Shown here piece by piece: positions 1-8,230 of a stretch of DNA of 64,000 nt; within the stretch, counting starts at the first letter, position 1; every line of letters starts with the position of its first letter. The position numbers were made by a program, and so were the translations under genes. The notes beneath the pieces were generated by a model. It was not told where the DNA came from. It did not search any database and saw only the letters and a program-made list of their open reading frames with translations. The stretch spans positions 682,001-746,000 of the forward strand of contig NZ_LRBG01000038.1 of assembly GCF_001580545.1 (NCBI RefSeq), written 5' to 3'. The stretch is from Paraburkholderia monticola. Its GTDB lineage: Bacteria > Pseudomonadota > Gammaproteobacteria > Burkholderiales > Burkholderiaceae.

Positions 1-2
1 AT

Positions 3-464
3 TCCTACAAACGCCTGGTGCCGGGCTATGAGGCGCCCGTCAATCTGGCCATGTCACAGCGGAACCGTTCGGCCGCGGCGCGCATCCCGATGTATTCCGA
101 TTCGCCCAATGCGCGGCGCGTCGAATTCCGCTGTCCCGACCCGTCGGCCAATGCCTATCTTGCTTTCGCGGCGATGCTGATGGCCGGCCTCGACGGCATC
201 GAAAACAAGACCGATCCTGGCGCGCCGCTCGACCGCAACATCTACGATCTGCCACCCGAAGAAGCCCGCAACGTGCGCCAGGTGCCGGGTTCCCTCGACG
301 AGGCGCTGGCCGCGCTCGAAACCGATAACACGTTCCTGCGCAAAGGCGATGTCTTCACCGACGACGTCATCGAAACCTGGATCGACTACAAGCGCACACG
401 CGAGATCGACACGATCAAACTGCGTCCGCATCCCTGGGAGTTTTATCTGTACTTCGATACCTAG
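3..464 (+). CDS. Type I glutamine synthetase, C-terminal part (cut by window start)
   Basis: The reading frame is open from base 3 and encodes about the last 153 residues of a type I glutamine synthetase, which makes glutamine from glutamate, ammonia and ATP in the cytoplasm. Visible family blocks are the PGYEAPVN and NRSAAARIP segments of the catalytic barrel, and the IYDLPPEE block, whose tyrosine (codon 243-245) lies where GlnA is adenylylated. The end of the protein (WIDYKR, then [13 protein letters not shown]) looks more like GlnA of cyanobacteria or deltaproteobacteria than the housekeeping enterobacterial or betaproteobacterial form as I remember it. It may therefore be a second, specialised copy. 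No gene symbol is given because the N-terminal part is missing. It converges on the transporter gene downstream. Confidence 0.93.
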   Translation, partial: SYKRLVPGYEAPVNLAMSQRNRSAAARIPMYSDSPNARRVEFRCPDPSANAYLAFAAMLMAGLDGIENKTDPGAPLDRNIYDLPPEEARNVRQVPGSLDEALAALETDNTFLRKGDVFTDDVIETWIDYKRTREIDTIKLRPHPWEFYLYFDT

Positions 465-492
465 AAAGCAGGGGACGACAGGCCCCGCGAGC

Positions 493-1935
493 TCAAAGCA
501 GGATAGGCGCGCAAATCAGAAGAAACACCGCGATGTAGACGACGCCGAAGATCAGCCCGAGTCTCCAGAAGTCGCCCGCGGGCAGATACCCGCTGCCGAA
601 GTACACCGGGCTCGGACCCGATCCATAAGGCGTCAGGATCCCCATGATCCCCAACGTCAATGACAGCATCAGCGCGAACGCCTCCATCGGCATGCCTGGA
701 ACGGTCGAGCCCACCGCCAGCATGACCGGCAGCATCGCCGTCGCATGGGCGGTCACGCTCGCGAACATGTAATGCGTGAAGAAAAAGATCAGCACGAGTA
801 CGATCGCCGCCGTCGTCGGTGGAAAGCCGCTCATATGCGTCGAGATCGTCGCGGCGAACCATTTGACGAAGCCAGTCCTGCTGAGTCCATCGGCGAGGGT
901 GACGAGCGTCGCGAACCACGCAAGGGTATTCCAGGCCTGTTTGTTGGCGAGCATGTCGTCCCAGCTCACCACGCCCGTGACCAGCATCAGCGCGATCACC
1001 ATCAGCGCCGCGGTCGTGGCGTTGACGTAGTCGTCCGCAAAGACCCACAGCGCCAGCGCGATCACGACCAGCACGGCGAGCGTGATTTCCCGCCGGCTGA
1101 GCGGCCCCATCTCCTTGAGCTGCTGGGCGGCCCAGGCTGGCACTTCGGCGCTCTGCTTCACCTGCGGCGGATAGATCACATAAGTGAGCAGCGGCACGGC
1201 CAGCAGCAGCAGGATGCCCGCGGGCGCGAAGGCGAGAAACCACTGCGTCCATTCAAGGTCGACGTTGACCATTTTCTTGACGAGTTCGACGGCGAGCAGA
1301 TTGGGCGCGAGCCCGGTGAGGAACATCGAACTCGTCACGCAGGTCGTGGCGATCGCGATCCACATGATGTACGAACCGATGCGCCGTGCCGACGGATCGT
1401 TCGGCTTCGAGTCGTACAGCGGCGGCAAACTGCGAATCACCGGGAAGATCGTGCCGCCGCTGCGGGCCGTGTTGGAAGGGGTGAAGGGCGCGAGCACGGC
1501 GTCCGCCACCATCACCGCATAGCCGAGCGTCAGAGTGCGGCGGCCCAGCGCCCGCACGAGCATCAGTGCAATGCGCCGGCCGAGCCCGGTTTTCTCGTAG
1601 CCGAGCGCGAACATGAAGGCGCCGAAGATCAGCCACACGGTGCCGTTGGAGAAACCGGAAAGGGCCCAGCTGAGCCCCGCATTCGCCACATTGAAGCCGG
1701 GTTTGGCGAGTTGTTCGGGACTGAAGAACACCCACTCGCTGAACACGGCGACGAGCGTCACGGCGATCAGACCGATCGCGGCGCCTGGAATGGGCTCCAG
1801 CATCAACCCGACGATCACGCCCACGAAAATCGCGAAGTAATACCACGTGTGCTGCTCCAGGCCGGCGGGAGTGGGAATCAGTGCGATCACGATCGCCACG
1901 ATCAGCGGGGCGACGGCCTTCCAGAAAGTTTTCAT
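493..1935 (-). CDS. DASS-family sodium/dicarboxylate symporter
   Basis: A 480-residue inner-membrane protein made almost entirely of hydrophobic segments, about 12 in number. It belongs to the divalent anion:sodium symporter family (SLC13; CitT/TtdT-like). Two family signatures are visible: an SNT motif at residues 154-156 (TPSNTARSG) and a matching SVTAHATAM motif in the second half. Both bind sodium and carboxylate in this family. Likely substrates are C4-dicarboxylates (succinate, fumarate, malate, tartrate) or citrate; the sequence alone does not decide. The ATG at 1935 is preceded by a GGAAGGGG ribosome site. The gene is divergent from the iron-sulfur/flavoprotein/NuoF-like set that starts 102 bases away, which suggests uptake of the substrate of that enzyme. 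Confidence 0.9.
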   Translation of the reverse strand: MKTFWKAVAPLIVAIVIALIPTPAGLEQHTWYYFAIFVGVIVGLMLEPIPGAAIGLIAVTLVAVFSEWVFFSPEQLAKPGFNVANAGLSWALSGFSNGTVWLIFGAFMFALGYEKTGLGRRIALMLVRALGRRTLTLGYAVMVADAVLAPFTPSNTARSGGTIFPVIRSLPPLYDSKPNDPSARRIGSYIMWIAIATTCVTSSMFLTGLAPNLLAVELVKKMVNVDLEWTQWFLAFAPAGILLLLAVPLLTYVIYPPQVKQSAEVPAWAAQQLKEMGPLSRREITLAVLVVIALALWVFADDYVNATTAALMVIALMLVTGVVSWDDMLANKQAWNTLAWFATLVTLADGLSRTGFVKWFAATISTHMSGFPPTTAAIVLVLIFFFTHYMFASVTAHATAMLPVMLAVGSTVPGMPMEAFALMLSLTLGIMGILTPYGSGPSPVYFGSGYLPAGDFWRLGLIFGVVYIAVFLLICAPILL

Positions 1936-2037
1936 ACGATGCCCCTTCCCATAACCTTTCGTGTGCTAAGGTTTATATGACCTTTTTCACGCGTTCGCCA
2001 GTGCAGTGTTTGCGGCGCGCAAGGAGAGTGCGAGGCT

Positions 2038-2676
2038 ATGGTTCGCGTGAGTATCGAAGGGCGCGAGATTCAGGCGCCGGCCAACTGCTCGATCCTGCAG
2101 GCCATGGGGCATGCGGGGCAGACGCTCGTCGAGGGTGTCGGCTGCATGTCCCAGGGTGTGTGCGGCTCATGCCGTGTGATGGTGCGGCGTAGCGGCGAGC
2201 AGGAAGTCAAAACTGCGCTCGCCTGCGAGACCCTCGTCGAAGACGGCATGCAGGTCGCCTTCCTCGATTACTTCACCGAATCGGTACGTCACTTCTATCG
2301 CATCGAGGAGATCGGCGATAGCTGGCAGACGCTGCGCCAGATCGCCGAGATCTTCCCGGAAGCATCGCATTGCCGGCATTGCAGCGGCTGCGACCGGGCC
2401 TGTCCAAAGGGGCTCGAAGTGCAGCGCGGCGTGAACCTGGCGGTGGAGGGGAGTCTGGCCGCGGCGGGCCAGGTCTTCGACGAATGCGTGATGTGCAATC
2501 TGTGTACGCTCGCATGCCCCGAGCATATCCGGCCCAACCATCTAGGGGTATTCGTGCGCCGCATGATCGCATCGCTTTCGCTGCGTCCGGCCAATCTGAT
2601 GCGACGGCTGCAGCAGATCGAGAGCGGCGAAATGACGATCGACTTCGATGCGCCCGGCGCGCAACCGCCGCGCTGA
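2038..2676 (+). CDS. Iron-sulfur subunit: [2Fe-2S] plus two [4Fe-4S] motifs (fumarate reductase/HdrC-like)
   Basis: A 212-residue electron-transfer protein. The N-terminal third is a ferredoxin-like [2Fe-2S] domain with Cys36, Cys42, Cys45 and Cys63. The spacing C-x5-C-x2-C is one longer than the usual C-x4-C-x2-C. The second half carries two complete C-x2-C-x2-C-x3-C-P motifs (Cys112-122 and Cys150-160), predicting two [4Fe-4S] clusters. Classical SdhB/FrdB has a [3Fe-4S] motif in the second position, so this half resembles HdrC or GlpC more. The start is set by an AAGGAGAG ribosome site ten bases before the ATG. It is first in a three-gene unit (15 bases to the flavoprotein gene) and most likely passes electrons between the NuoF-like protein and the flavoprotein. 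Confidence 0.85.
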   Translation: MVRVSIEGREIQAPANCSILQAMGHAGQTLVEGVGCMSQGVCGSCRVMVRRSGEQEVKTALACETLVEDGMQVAFLDYFTESVRHFYRIEEIGDSWQTLRQIAEIFPEASHCRHCSGCDRACPKGLEVQRGVNLAVEGSLAAAGQVFDECVMCNLCTLACPEHIRPNHLGVFVRRMIASLSLRPANLMRRLQQIESGEMTIDFDAPGAQPPR

Positions 2677-2691
2677 GCGGAGGGAAACATC

Positions 2692-4341
2692 ATGTCCGCC
2701 GGCATACCTTACGATGACGCGCGCCAGCGCTACCGCCCCGGGATGGCGGCGACGGTCCGCAGCGATGACGTCCCGGTCGATGAACTCCTGAAGGCTTATC
2801 ACCCTGACCACGGGCCGCATGCGCGCGTCGCGCTGAGCGTCGGGGTCAATCGCGGCGAACCCTGCCAGCCCGATCTCGCGCGCCATCTGCAGGCCAACGC
2901 GCTGATCGACGATGTCGATATCGCCGGAGCGCAGTTGATGACGACCGATGTGCTGGTGATCGGCGGCGGCGGTGGCGGATGTGCCGCGGCGCTCACGGCG
3001 GCGAAGCAGGGCGCGCGGGTGATCCTCGCCACCAAGCTGCGCCTCGGCGACAGCAATACCGTGATGGCCGAAGGCGGAATCCAGGCAGCCGTCGGCGAAG
3101 ATGACAGTCCGCAACTGCACTTCGAAGACACGCTGCGCGCCGGGCACTTCTGCGGCGAACCCGAACTCGTGGCGCAGATGGTGATGGACGGCCCCGATGT
3201 GATTCGCTGGCTGATCCAGCTCGGCATGATGTTCGATCTGGAGGAGGACCAGCCGATCGGCGGCAATCTGCTGCGCAAGAAACCCGGTGGCGCATCGGCC
3301 GCGCGCATTCTGTCGTATCGGGACTATACCGGCCTCGAAATGATGCGCGTGCTGCGCGAAGCGGTGGACCTCGACCCCGGCATCGAGCTGTGGAATCGCT
3401 GCCCGCTGGTCGAGCTGCTGTCCGACGAGCGCGGCGGCTGCGCCGGCGCCGTGATCTACAACCTCGAATGGCGCACCTTCGTACTGGTGCGCGCGCGTGC
3501 CGTGATCCTTGCCACGGGCGGCGCCGGGCGTTTGCACCTGAATGCTTTCCCGACTTCCAACCACTACGGCGCCACCGCCGACGGCCTCGTTCTCGCCTAC
3601 CGGATCGGCGCGCGTCTGCGCGAGCTCGACTCGTTCCAGTACCATCCGACCGGCATCGCCCACCCGCACCATCTGGCGGGCGGCCTGATTTCGGAGGCGG
3701 CGCGATCCGCGGGGGCGAGACTGCTGAACGGCGAAGGCGAACGTTTCGTCGACGAGCTCAAGCCGCGCGACGTGGTCGCCTCGGCGATCCTGCGCGAATG
3801 CGCGCAGGGGCGCGGCATCGAGCGCGACGGCCAGATCGGTGTGTTCCTCGATACACCGACGCTCGAAATCGAGCATCCCGGCATCCTGGAGAAGCGTCTC
3901 GTCACGCTGCGTCATCTCGCGCACAAGTGCGGCATCGATGCCGCGCAGGAGCCGTTCCTCGTGTATCCGACGCTGCACTATCAGAACGGCGGCGTCGCCA
4001 TCGACAAGGACGGCGCCACCAACGTCCCAGGCCTTTTCTGTGTCGGCGAGGTGACGGGCGGCATCCACGGTCGCAACCGGTTGATGGGCAACGCGCTGCT
4101 CGACATTCTCAGCATGGGGCGCCGTGCCGGCGCGAAGGCGGCGCAATCGAGGGAGTGGGTCATGGCGAGCCGCGCCGGAATCGGTCACGTGCACGCGTGG
4201 CAGAGAGAGCTGACACTGGCGGGACTGCCGCTTCACGTGAAGGCGCCGCAGCTCTTTCCCGCTTATGCCCATTTCGATCTGCGCGTCGACGCGGGCTTGC
4301 GCTCGGGCGCGCGCGGGCGCGTGATGGGCGGCATCCGCTGA
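2692..4341 (+). CDS. Fumarate reductase/succinate dehydrogenase-type flavoprotein
   Basis: A 549-residue FAD enzyme of the FrdA/SdhA/L-aspartate oxidase superfamily, with about 83 extra residues before the FAD domain. The dinucleotide-binding glycines (VIGGGGGGC) are at residues 89-97. The dicarboxylate site looks intact: QYHPTG (His318), KPRDVV (Arg359), LHYQNGG (His429) and GRNRLMGN (Arg461, Arg463). Where SdhA/FrdA have the histidine that holds FAD covalently (SHTVAAQGG) this protein has Asn122 (SNTVMAEGG), so FAD is expected to be non-covalent, as in L-aspartate oxidase. No SdhC/SdhD-like anchor gene is nearby. Fumarate reduction fits the context best. L-aspartate or another dicarboxylate oxidation is possible. 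Confidence 0.87.
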   Translation: MSAGIPYDDARQRYRPGMAATVRSDDVPVDELLKAYHPDHGPHARVALSVGVNRGEPCQPDLARHLQANALIDDVDIAGAQLMTTDVLVIGGGGGGCAAALTAAKQGARVILATKLRLGDSNTVMAEGGIQAAVGEDDSPQLHFEDTLRAGHFCGEPELVAQMVMDGPDVIRWLIQLGMMFDLEEDQPIGGNLLRKKPGGASAARILSYRDYTGLEMMRVLREAVDLDPGIELWNRCPLVELLSDERGGCAGAVIYNLEWRTFVLVRARAVILATGGAGRLHLNAFPTSNHYGATADGLVLAYRIGARLRELDSFQYHPTGIAHPHHLAGGLISEAARSAGARLLNGEGERFVDELKPRDVVASAILRECAQGRGIERDGQIGVFLDTPTLEIEHPGILEKRLVTLRHLAHKCGIDAAQEPFLVYPTLHYQNGGVAIDKDGATNVPGLFCVGEVTGGIHGRNRLMGNALLDILSMGRRAGAKAAQSREWVMASRAGIGHVHAWQRELTLAGLPLHVKAPQLFPAYAHFDLRVDAGLRSGARGRVMGGIR

Positions 4342-4361
4342 GGCGAACCACGGAGCACGCG

Positions 4362-5606
4362 ATGCAAACGCTGAATCAGTGCTTGATGAGGGACGATTTC
4401 CGTGTCGGCGCCGACCTCGATGCGTGGTTCGCGCGCGGCGGTGGGGAGGGGCTCGCCAAGGCGCTCGACGACCCGGCAGCGATCATCGCCGAAATTGCCC
4501 AGGCCGATTTGCGCGGGATGGGCGGTGCCGGCTTTCCCGCGCATCGAAAGTGGGCGCCGGTCGCGGCCGCCCCCGACGGCGACAAGTACGTCATCTGCAA
4601 TGGCAACGAAGACGAGCCCGGCACCTTCAAGGATCGCTTTCTGCTCGAACACACACCGCACCAGGTGATCGAGGGCGCGCTGATTGCCGCGCTGGCGACG
4701 CGCGCCAACCATGTCGTTCTGTATGTCAATCCGCACCAGAGCGTGTCCCTCGCGGTGGCTCGCGAGGCGGTGAAGCAGTGGTCGGGTCACGCGCAAGTTG
4801 CCGCGATCGAAAAGTGGATTGGCGCACCCTTGTCGCTTGGTGTCGTCCCTAGCTCGGGGCTGTACATTGGCGGAGAGGAAACGGCGGTGATCGCGAGCGT
4901 CGAAGGTGGTTTTCCGTTTCCGCGGCGCAAACCGCCTTTCCCGGCCGAGCACGGTGTGCATGGCGCGCCGACCATCGTCAACAACATCGAAACATTGGCA
5001 CACGTACCGGGGATTTTGCGCCACGGCGCGCAGTGGTACCGCGATCTGGGTTTAGGGAACGCGGCCGGCACCAAGCTTTATTCGCTTTCCGGCGATGTAC
5101 TGCGTCCCGGTCTGTACGAACTGCCGATGGGCACGACGCTGGAGACGCTGGTGTTCCAGCACGGCGCCGGCATGCTGCAGGGCAAGGAATTCAAGGCGGT
5201 CTTTACGGGCGGACCCTCCAACACGCTCCTGACGAAGCGCGACCTCGACGTCGCACTCGACTTCGACTCGGTGCGCCAACGCCGCTCGCGTCTGGGGACG
5301 GGTGCGATGATCGTGGTCTCGGAAGGCACGAGCATCGTGCGCAAGGTCGCGGACTACGTGAGCTTCTTCGCACAGGGTTCGTGCGGGCAGTGTCCGCCGT
5401 GCAAGGGCGGAACGTTTCAGATGATGCGGCTTCTGAACCGGCTCGACACAGGGCGCGGTGTGCCGGCCGATCTGGAAGCACTGGAGAACCTGTGCTCGGT
5501 TCTTCCCGGCAGCGGGCGGTGCGGTTTGATCGACGGTGCGGTGACGGTGGTGGAGAGTTCGATCAATCAGTTCCGCGAGGAATATGAGGCGCTGTTGATG
5601 GCGTAG
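4362..5606 (+). CDS. NuoF-like NADH-binding FMN/[4Fe-4S] subunit
   Basis: A 414-residue homologue of NuoF, the NADH-oxidising subunit of complex I and of NAD-linked hydrogenases. Visible motifs are the FMN/NADH loop RGMGGAGFP (residues 51-59), NEDEPGTFKDR (82-92), the YIGGEET and KPPFP blocks (168-194) and the [4Fe-4S] motif SCGQCPPC (Cys341, 344, 347) with Cys387 as fourth ligand. These are the diagnostic NuoF sites. No NuoE, NuoG or other complex I gene is nearby. The ATG at 4362 follows a CGGAG ribosome site and lies 20 bases after the flavoprotein stop. The likely role is to feed NADH electrons into the Fe-S and flavoprotein subunits, or to accept them in reverse. It converges on kup with a three-base gap. 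Confidence 0.9.
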   Translation: MQTLNQCLMRDDFRVGADLDAWFARGGGEGLAKALDDPAAIIAEIAQADLRGMGGAGFPAHRKWAPVAAAPDGDKYVICNGNEDEPGTFKDRFLLEHTPHQVIEGALIAALATRANHVVLYVNPHQSVSLAVAREAVKQWSGHAQVAAIEKWIGAPLSLGVVPSSGLYIGGEETAVIASVEGGFPFPRRKPPFPAEHGVHGAPTIVNNIETLAHVPGILRHGAQWYRDLGLGNAAGTKLYSLSGDVLRPGLYELPMGTTLETLVFQHGAGMLQGKEFKAVFTGGPSNTLLTKRDLDVALDFDSVRQRRSRLGTGAMIVVSEGTSIVRKVADYVSFFAQGSCGQCPPCKGGTFQMMRLLNRLDTGRGVPADLEALENLCSVLPGSGRCGLIDGAVTVVESSINQFREEYEALLMA

Positions 5607-5609
5607 GTC

Positions 5610-7523
5610 TTATATCTCCACCCGCGCCCCCACTTCGATCACGCGATTGGCCGGCAGCTTGAAAAACGCCGCGATATTGCCCACGTTGTGCAGCATCACC
5701 GCGAAGAGCCGTTCGCGCCACAACGCCATGCCGTGCCCGCGTTTGGGCACGACGGCCGCGCGGCTCAGGAACCACGATGCGTCGTTCGGATCGAACGCAA
5801 AATCTGCCGATTTGTAGTCGGCCAGCGTCCGCGGCAAGTCCACTTCGTCCTTGAATCCGTAGTTCACCGTTGCGTGCCAACAGCCCGAGCACAGCGGCTT
5901 GATCTGCACGCGCTCGCTTTCGGCCACCCACGGCACGCTTTTCGTCATCACGCTCAGGAAAACCGTGCGCTCATGTAGCACGCGGTTGTGCCGCAGGTTG
6001 TTGACGAGCGCGTGCGGCACCGCGTTGGCATCCGGCGTGAGGAAGATCGCCGTGCCGCCCACGCGCGTCGGCGATTTTTCGAGCAGCGTAGTGAGGTATT
6101 GTTTGAGCGGCGTCTTGCCCGCCCGTACGCGCGCTTCGGCCATCATCATTTCCCAGCCGCGTCCCCACGTCGCCATGATCGTGAACATGATCCCGCCGAC
6201 CACGAGCGGGAACCAGCCGCCATCCACGATCTTCAGCAGGTTCGCCGAAAAGAACAGCGCGTCGATCACGAAGAAGAACGAGGTGGAGAGCACGCACAGC
6301 AGCCAGTTGTAGTGCCACGCGTAACGCACGACGAAGAACGTGAGGAAGGTGGTGATCAGCATCGTGCCGGTCACGGCGATGCCATACGCGGAGCCGAGGG
6401 CAGTGGACGAGCGGAAGCCCACCACCGCCGCGACGACCGCGACGAGCAGAATCCAGTTGATGCCGGGCACGTAGATCTGCCCGATCTCGCGCTCCGACGT
6501 ATGCACGATGTTCATGCGCGGCAGGAAGGAGAGCTGCATGGCCTGCATCGTCATCGAATAGGTCCCCGAAATAACGGCCTGCGAGGCGATCACGGTGGCG
6601 ACGGTCGCCAGCACGATCATCGGCACGACGGTCCATTGCGGGAACAGCCGGTAGAACGGGTTTTGCACTGCGCCGGGATTCGTCAGCAGCAGCGCGCCCT
6701 GGCCGAGATAGTTGAGCGCTAGTGCGGGAAAGACGATGCCGAACCACGTTAGACGAATGGGCCGCTTGCCGAAATGCCCCATGTCGGCGTAGAGCGCCTC
6801 GGCGCCCGTGAGAGAGAGCACGACCGCGCCGAGCGCGACGAACGCGAGCCAGTGATGATGCGCGCAGAACCGGAGTCCTTCCAGCGGATTCAGCGCGTAA
6901 AGCACGACCGGCGCGTTCAGGATGTTCGCGATGCCCGCCGCGGCGATCACGAAGAACCAGAGCACCATCACCGGCCCGAACACGGCGCCGATGCCGCTGG
7001 TACCGTGTTTTTGCGTGACGAAGAGGACGATGATCGCGGCGAGCGTGATCGGAATCACATAGGTCTTGAGGCCGGGCTCGACGACTTCGAGCCCCTCCAC
7101 GGCGCTGAGCACGGAGATGGCGGGCGTGATCACGCTGTCGCCGAAGAACAGCGCCGCGCCCATCACGCCGACCACCAGCAGCGTACGACGCAAACGCGGC
7201 CGCGATTTGACCGACGACGCCGCGAGCGCGAGCAGCGCCATGATGCCGCCTTCGCCGTGATTATTCGCCCGCAGGATCAGCACGACGTACTTGAGCGACA
7301 CGACGATCATCAGCGACCAGAAGATCAGCGAGACGATGCCGACGATATTGAAAGCATTGACCGCGAGACCGTTGATGGGATCGAACACGGTGGCGAGCGT
7401 GTAGAGGGGGCTCGTGCCGATGTCGCCATACACCACGCCGAGCGCGGCCAGCGCGAGCGCTGGCAGAGCCGGCGCGGCTTCGCCGTGGCCTTCCGCCGGC
7501 GCGTCCGTTGCGGGATGTCCCAT
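5610..7523 (-). CDS. kup: Kup-family potassium uptake permease
   Basis: A 637-residue potassium transporter of the Kup/HAK family, close to the usual length of 620-640. Residues near 30-45 hold the family signature GVVYGDIGTSPLYT. About 12 membrane segments follow, up to around residue 460, and then the hydrophilic cytoplasmic tail typical of Kup. Family members move potassium by proton symport. The ATG at 7523 has a very good AGGAGGGAG ribosome site. It stands alone, convergent with the NuoF-like gene. In the 257-base region upstream I see no riboswitch I can name. Confidence 0.96.
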   Translation of the reverse strand: MGHPATDAPAEGHGEAAPALPALALAALGVVYGDIGTSPLYTLATVFDPINGLAVNAFNIVGIVSLIFWSLMIVVSLKYVVLILRANNHGEGGIMALLALAASSVKSRPRLRRTLLVVGVMGAALFFGDSVITPAISVLSAVEGLEVVEPGLKTYVIPITLAAIIVLFVTQKHGTSGIGAVFGPVMVLWFFVIAAAGIANILNAPVVLYALNPLEGLRFCAHHHWLAFVALGAVVLSLTGAEALYADMGHFGKRPIRLTWFGIVFPALALNYLGQGALLLTNPGAVQNPFYRLFPQWTVVPMIVLATVATVIASQAVISGTYSMTMQAMQLSFLPRMNIVHTSEREIGQIYVPGINWILLVAVVAAVVGFRSSTALGSAYGIAVTGTMLITTFLTFFVVRYAWHYNWLLCVLSTSFFFVIDALFFSANLLKIVDGGWFPLVVGGIMFTIMATWGRGWEMMMAEARVRAGKTPLKQYLTTLLEKSPTRVGGTAIFLTPDANAVPHALVNNLRHNRVLHERTVFLSVMTKSVPWVAESERVQIKPLCSGCWHATVNYGFKDEVDLPRTLADYKSADFAFDPNDASWFLSRAAVVPKRGHGMALWRERLFAVMLHNVGNIAAFFKLPANRVIEVGARVEI

Positions 7524-7747
7524 GTCTCCCTCCTCATACGAATCGCGCGCCGGCCCTGATAGGCGAGCGCGGGTTCGCTTCGATTCTTTCGTTTTGTTGA
7601 CGTGGATTCGTTCGGTTTTGTACGGGCCGCTTCCTGCTCGTTGTGCGCTAGAGGAAGTATAGAAATTTCCGGCGAAATTGCGCTTCGCGTCACCATTTCG
7701 CGCGGGTGTCGTCGTGCATTCGCAATACGGTCGGAGTCAGGCGCATT

Positions 7748-7765
7748 CGCCCGATCAATCGGGCG
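7748..7765 (-). terminator. Hairpin, possible terminator of the 7781-8131 gene
   Basis: Eight-base arms (CGCCCGAT / ATCGGGCG) separated by two bases lie 16 bases beyond the stop of the small membrane protein gene. There is no T-run, so termination is uncertain; it could also be a site upstream of kup. Confidence 0.35.
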
Positions 7766-7780
7766 CGGCCGCTACGTCAC

Positions 7781-8131
7781 TCACTCATCCGCGAAAAAAT
7801 GGCCGATGAAGACACACCCGGCCGCGAGCGCGGCGCCCAGCACGGCGACCGTATAAGCGAGCCTGGAACCGTGCCACAGGTTATCGAACCATTGATGCAA
7901 CTGCGCCATCAGCACCGCCGCGTTGCCGCCGATTTGCTGTAGCTCGATCTGATAGCGCGGATCGACCATGCCATACATCGCGACCGCGGGATCCGGCGGC
8001 GGCGTGCTGACGTAAATGAGTATCGCGGCGATCAGGCTGAGGACGAGGATCGCCGCGCCGGTGAAATAGAGCCGCCTTTGCAGCGGCGAACGTTGGGTTG
8101 AGGAGACTGCGTCGTGATCGTTGCCGTTCAT
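7781..8131 (-). CDS. Small two-helix membrane protein of unknown function
   Basis: A 116-residue protein with one clear hydrophobic segment near residues 24-43 and a second near 92-112, joined by a mostly polar loop with a QLHQWFDNLW stretch. I do not recognise a family or active-site motif. The hydrophobic segments and codon bias like the neighbours favour a real gene. The ATG at 8131 has no strong ribosome site. It lies between kup and a LysE exporter on the same strand; no functional link is visible. Confidence 0.6.
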   Translation of the reverse strand: MNGNDHDAVSSTQRSPLQRRLYFTGAAILVLSLIAAILIYVSTPPPDPAVAMYGMVDPRYQIELQQIGGNAAVLMAQLHQWFDNLWHGSRLAYTVAVLGAALAAGCVFIGHFFADE

Positions 8132-8230
8132 CGTTTCGTGGGTGGGTGCGCTAGCAGCCGTCGTTCATGGAGCCGAACCGCCAGTATCGCAGAGCGCGGC
8201 CCGCAGGCGGCCGGGCGACCCCAGCAGGCC

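Noticed and set aside
2542-4272. 576-codon minus-strand frame antisense to the FrdA-like gene
   Set aside because: Composition of a shadow frame; the plus strand has clear FAD and dicarboxylate motifs and a coupled operon.
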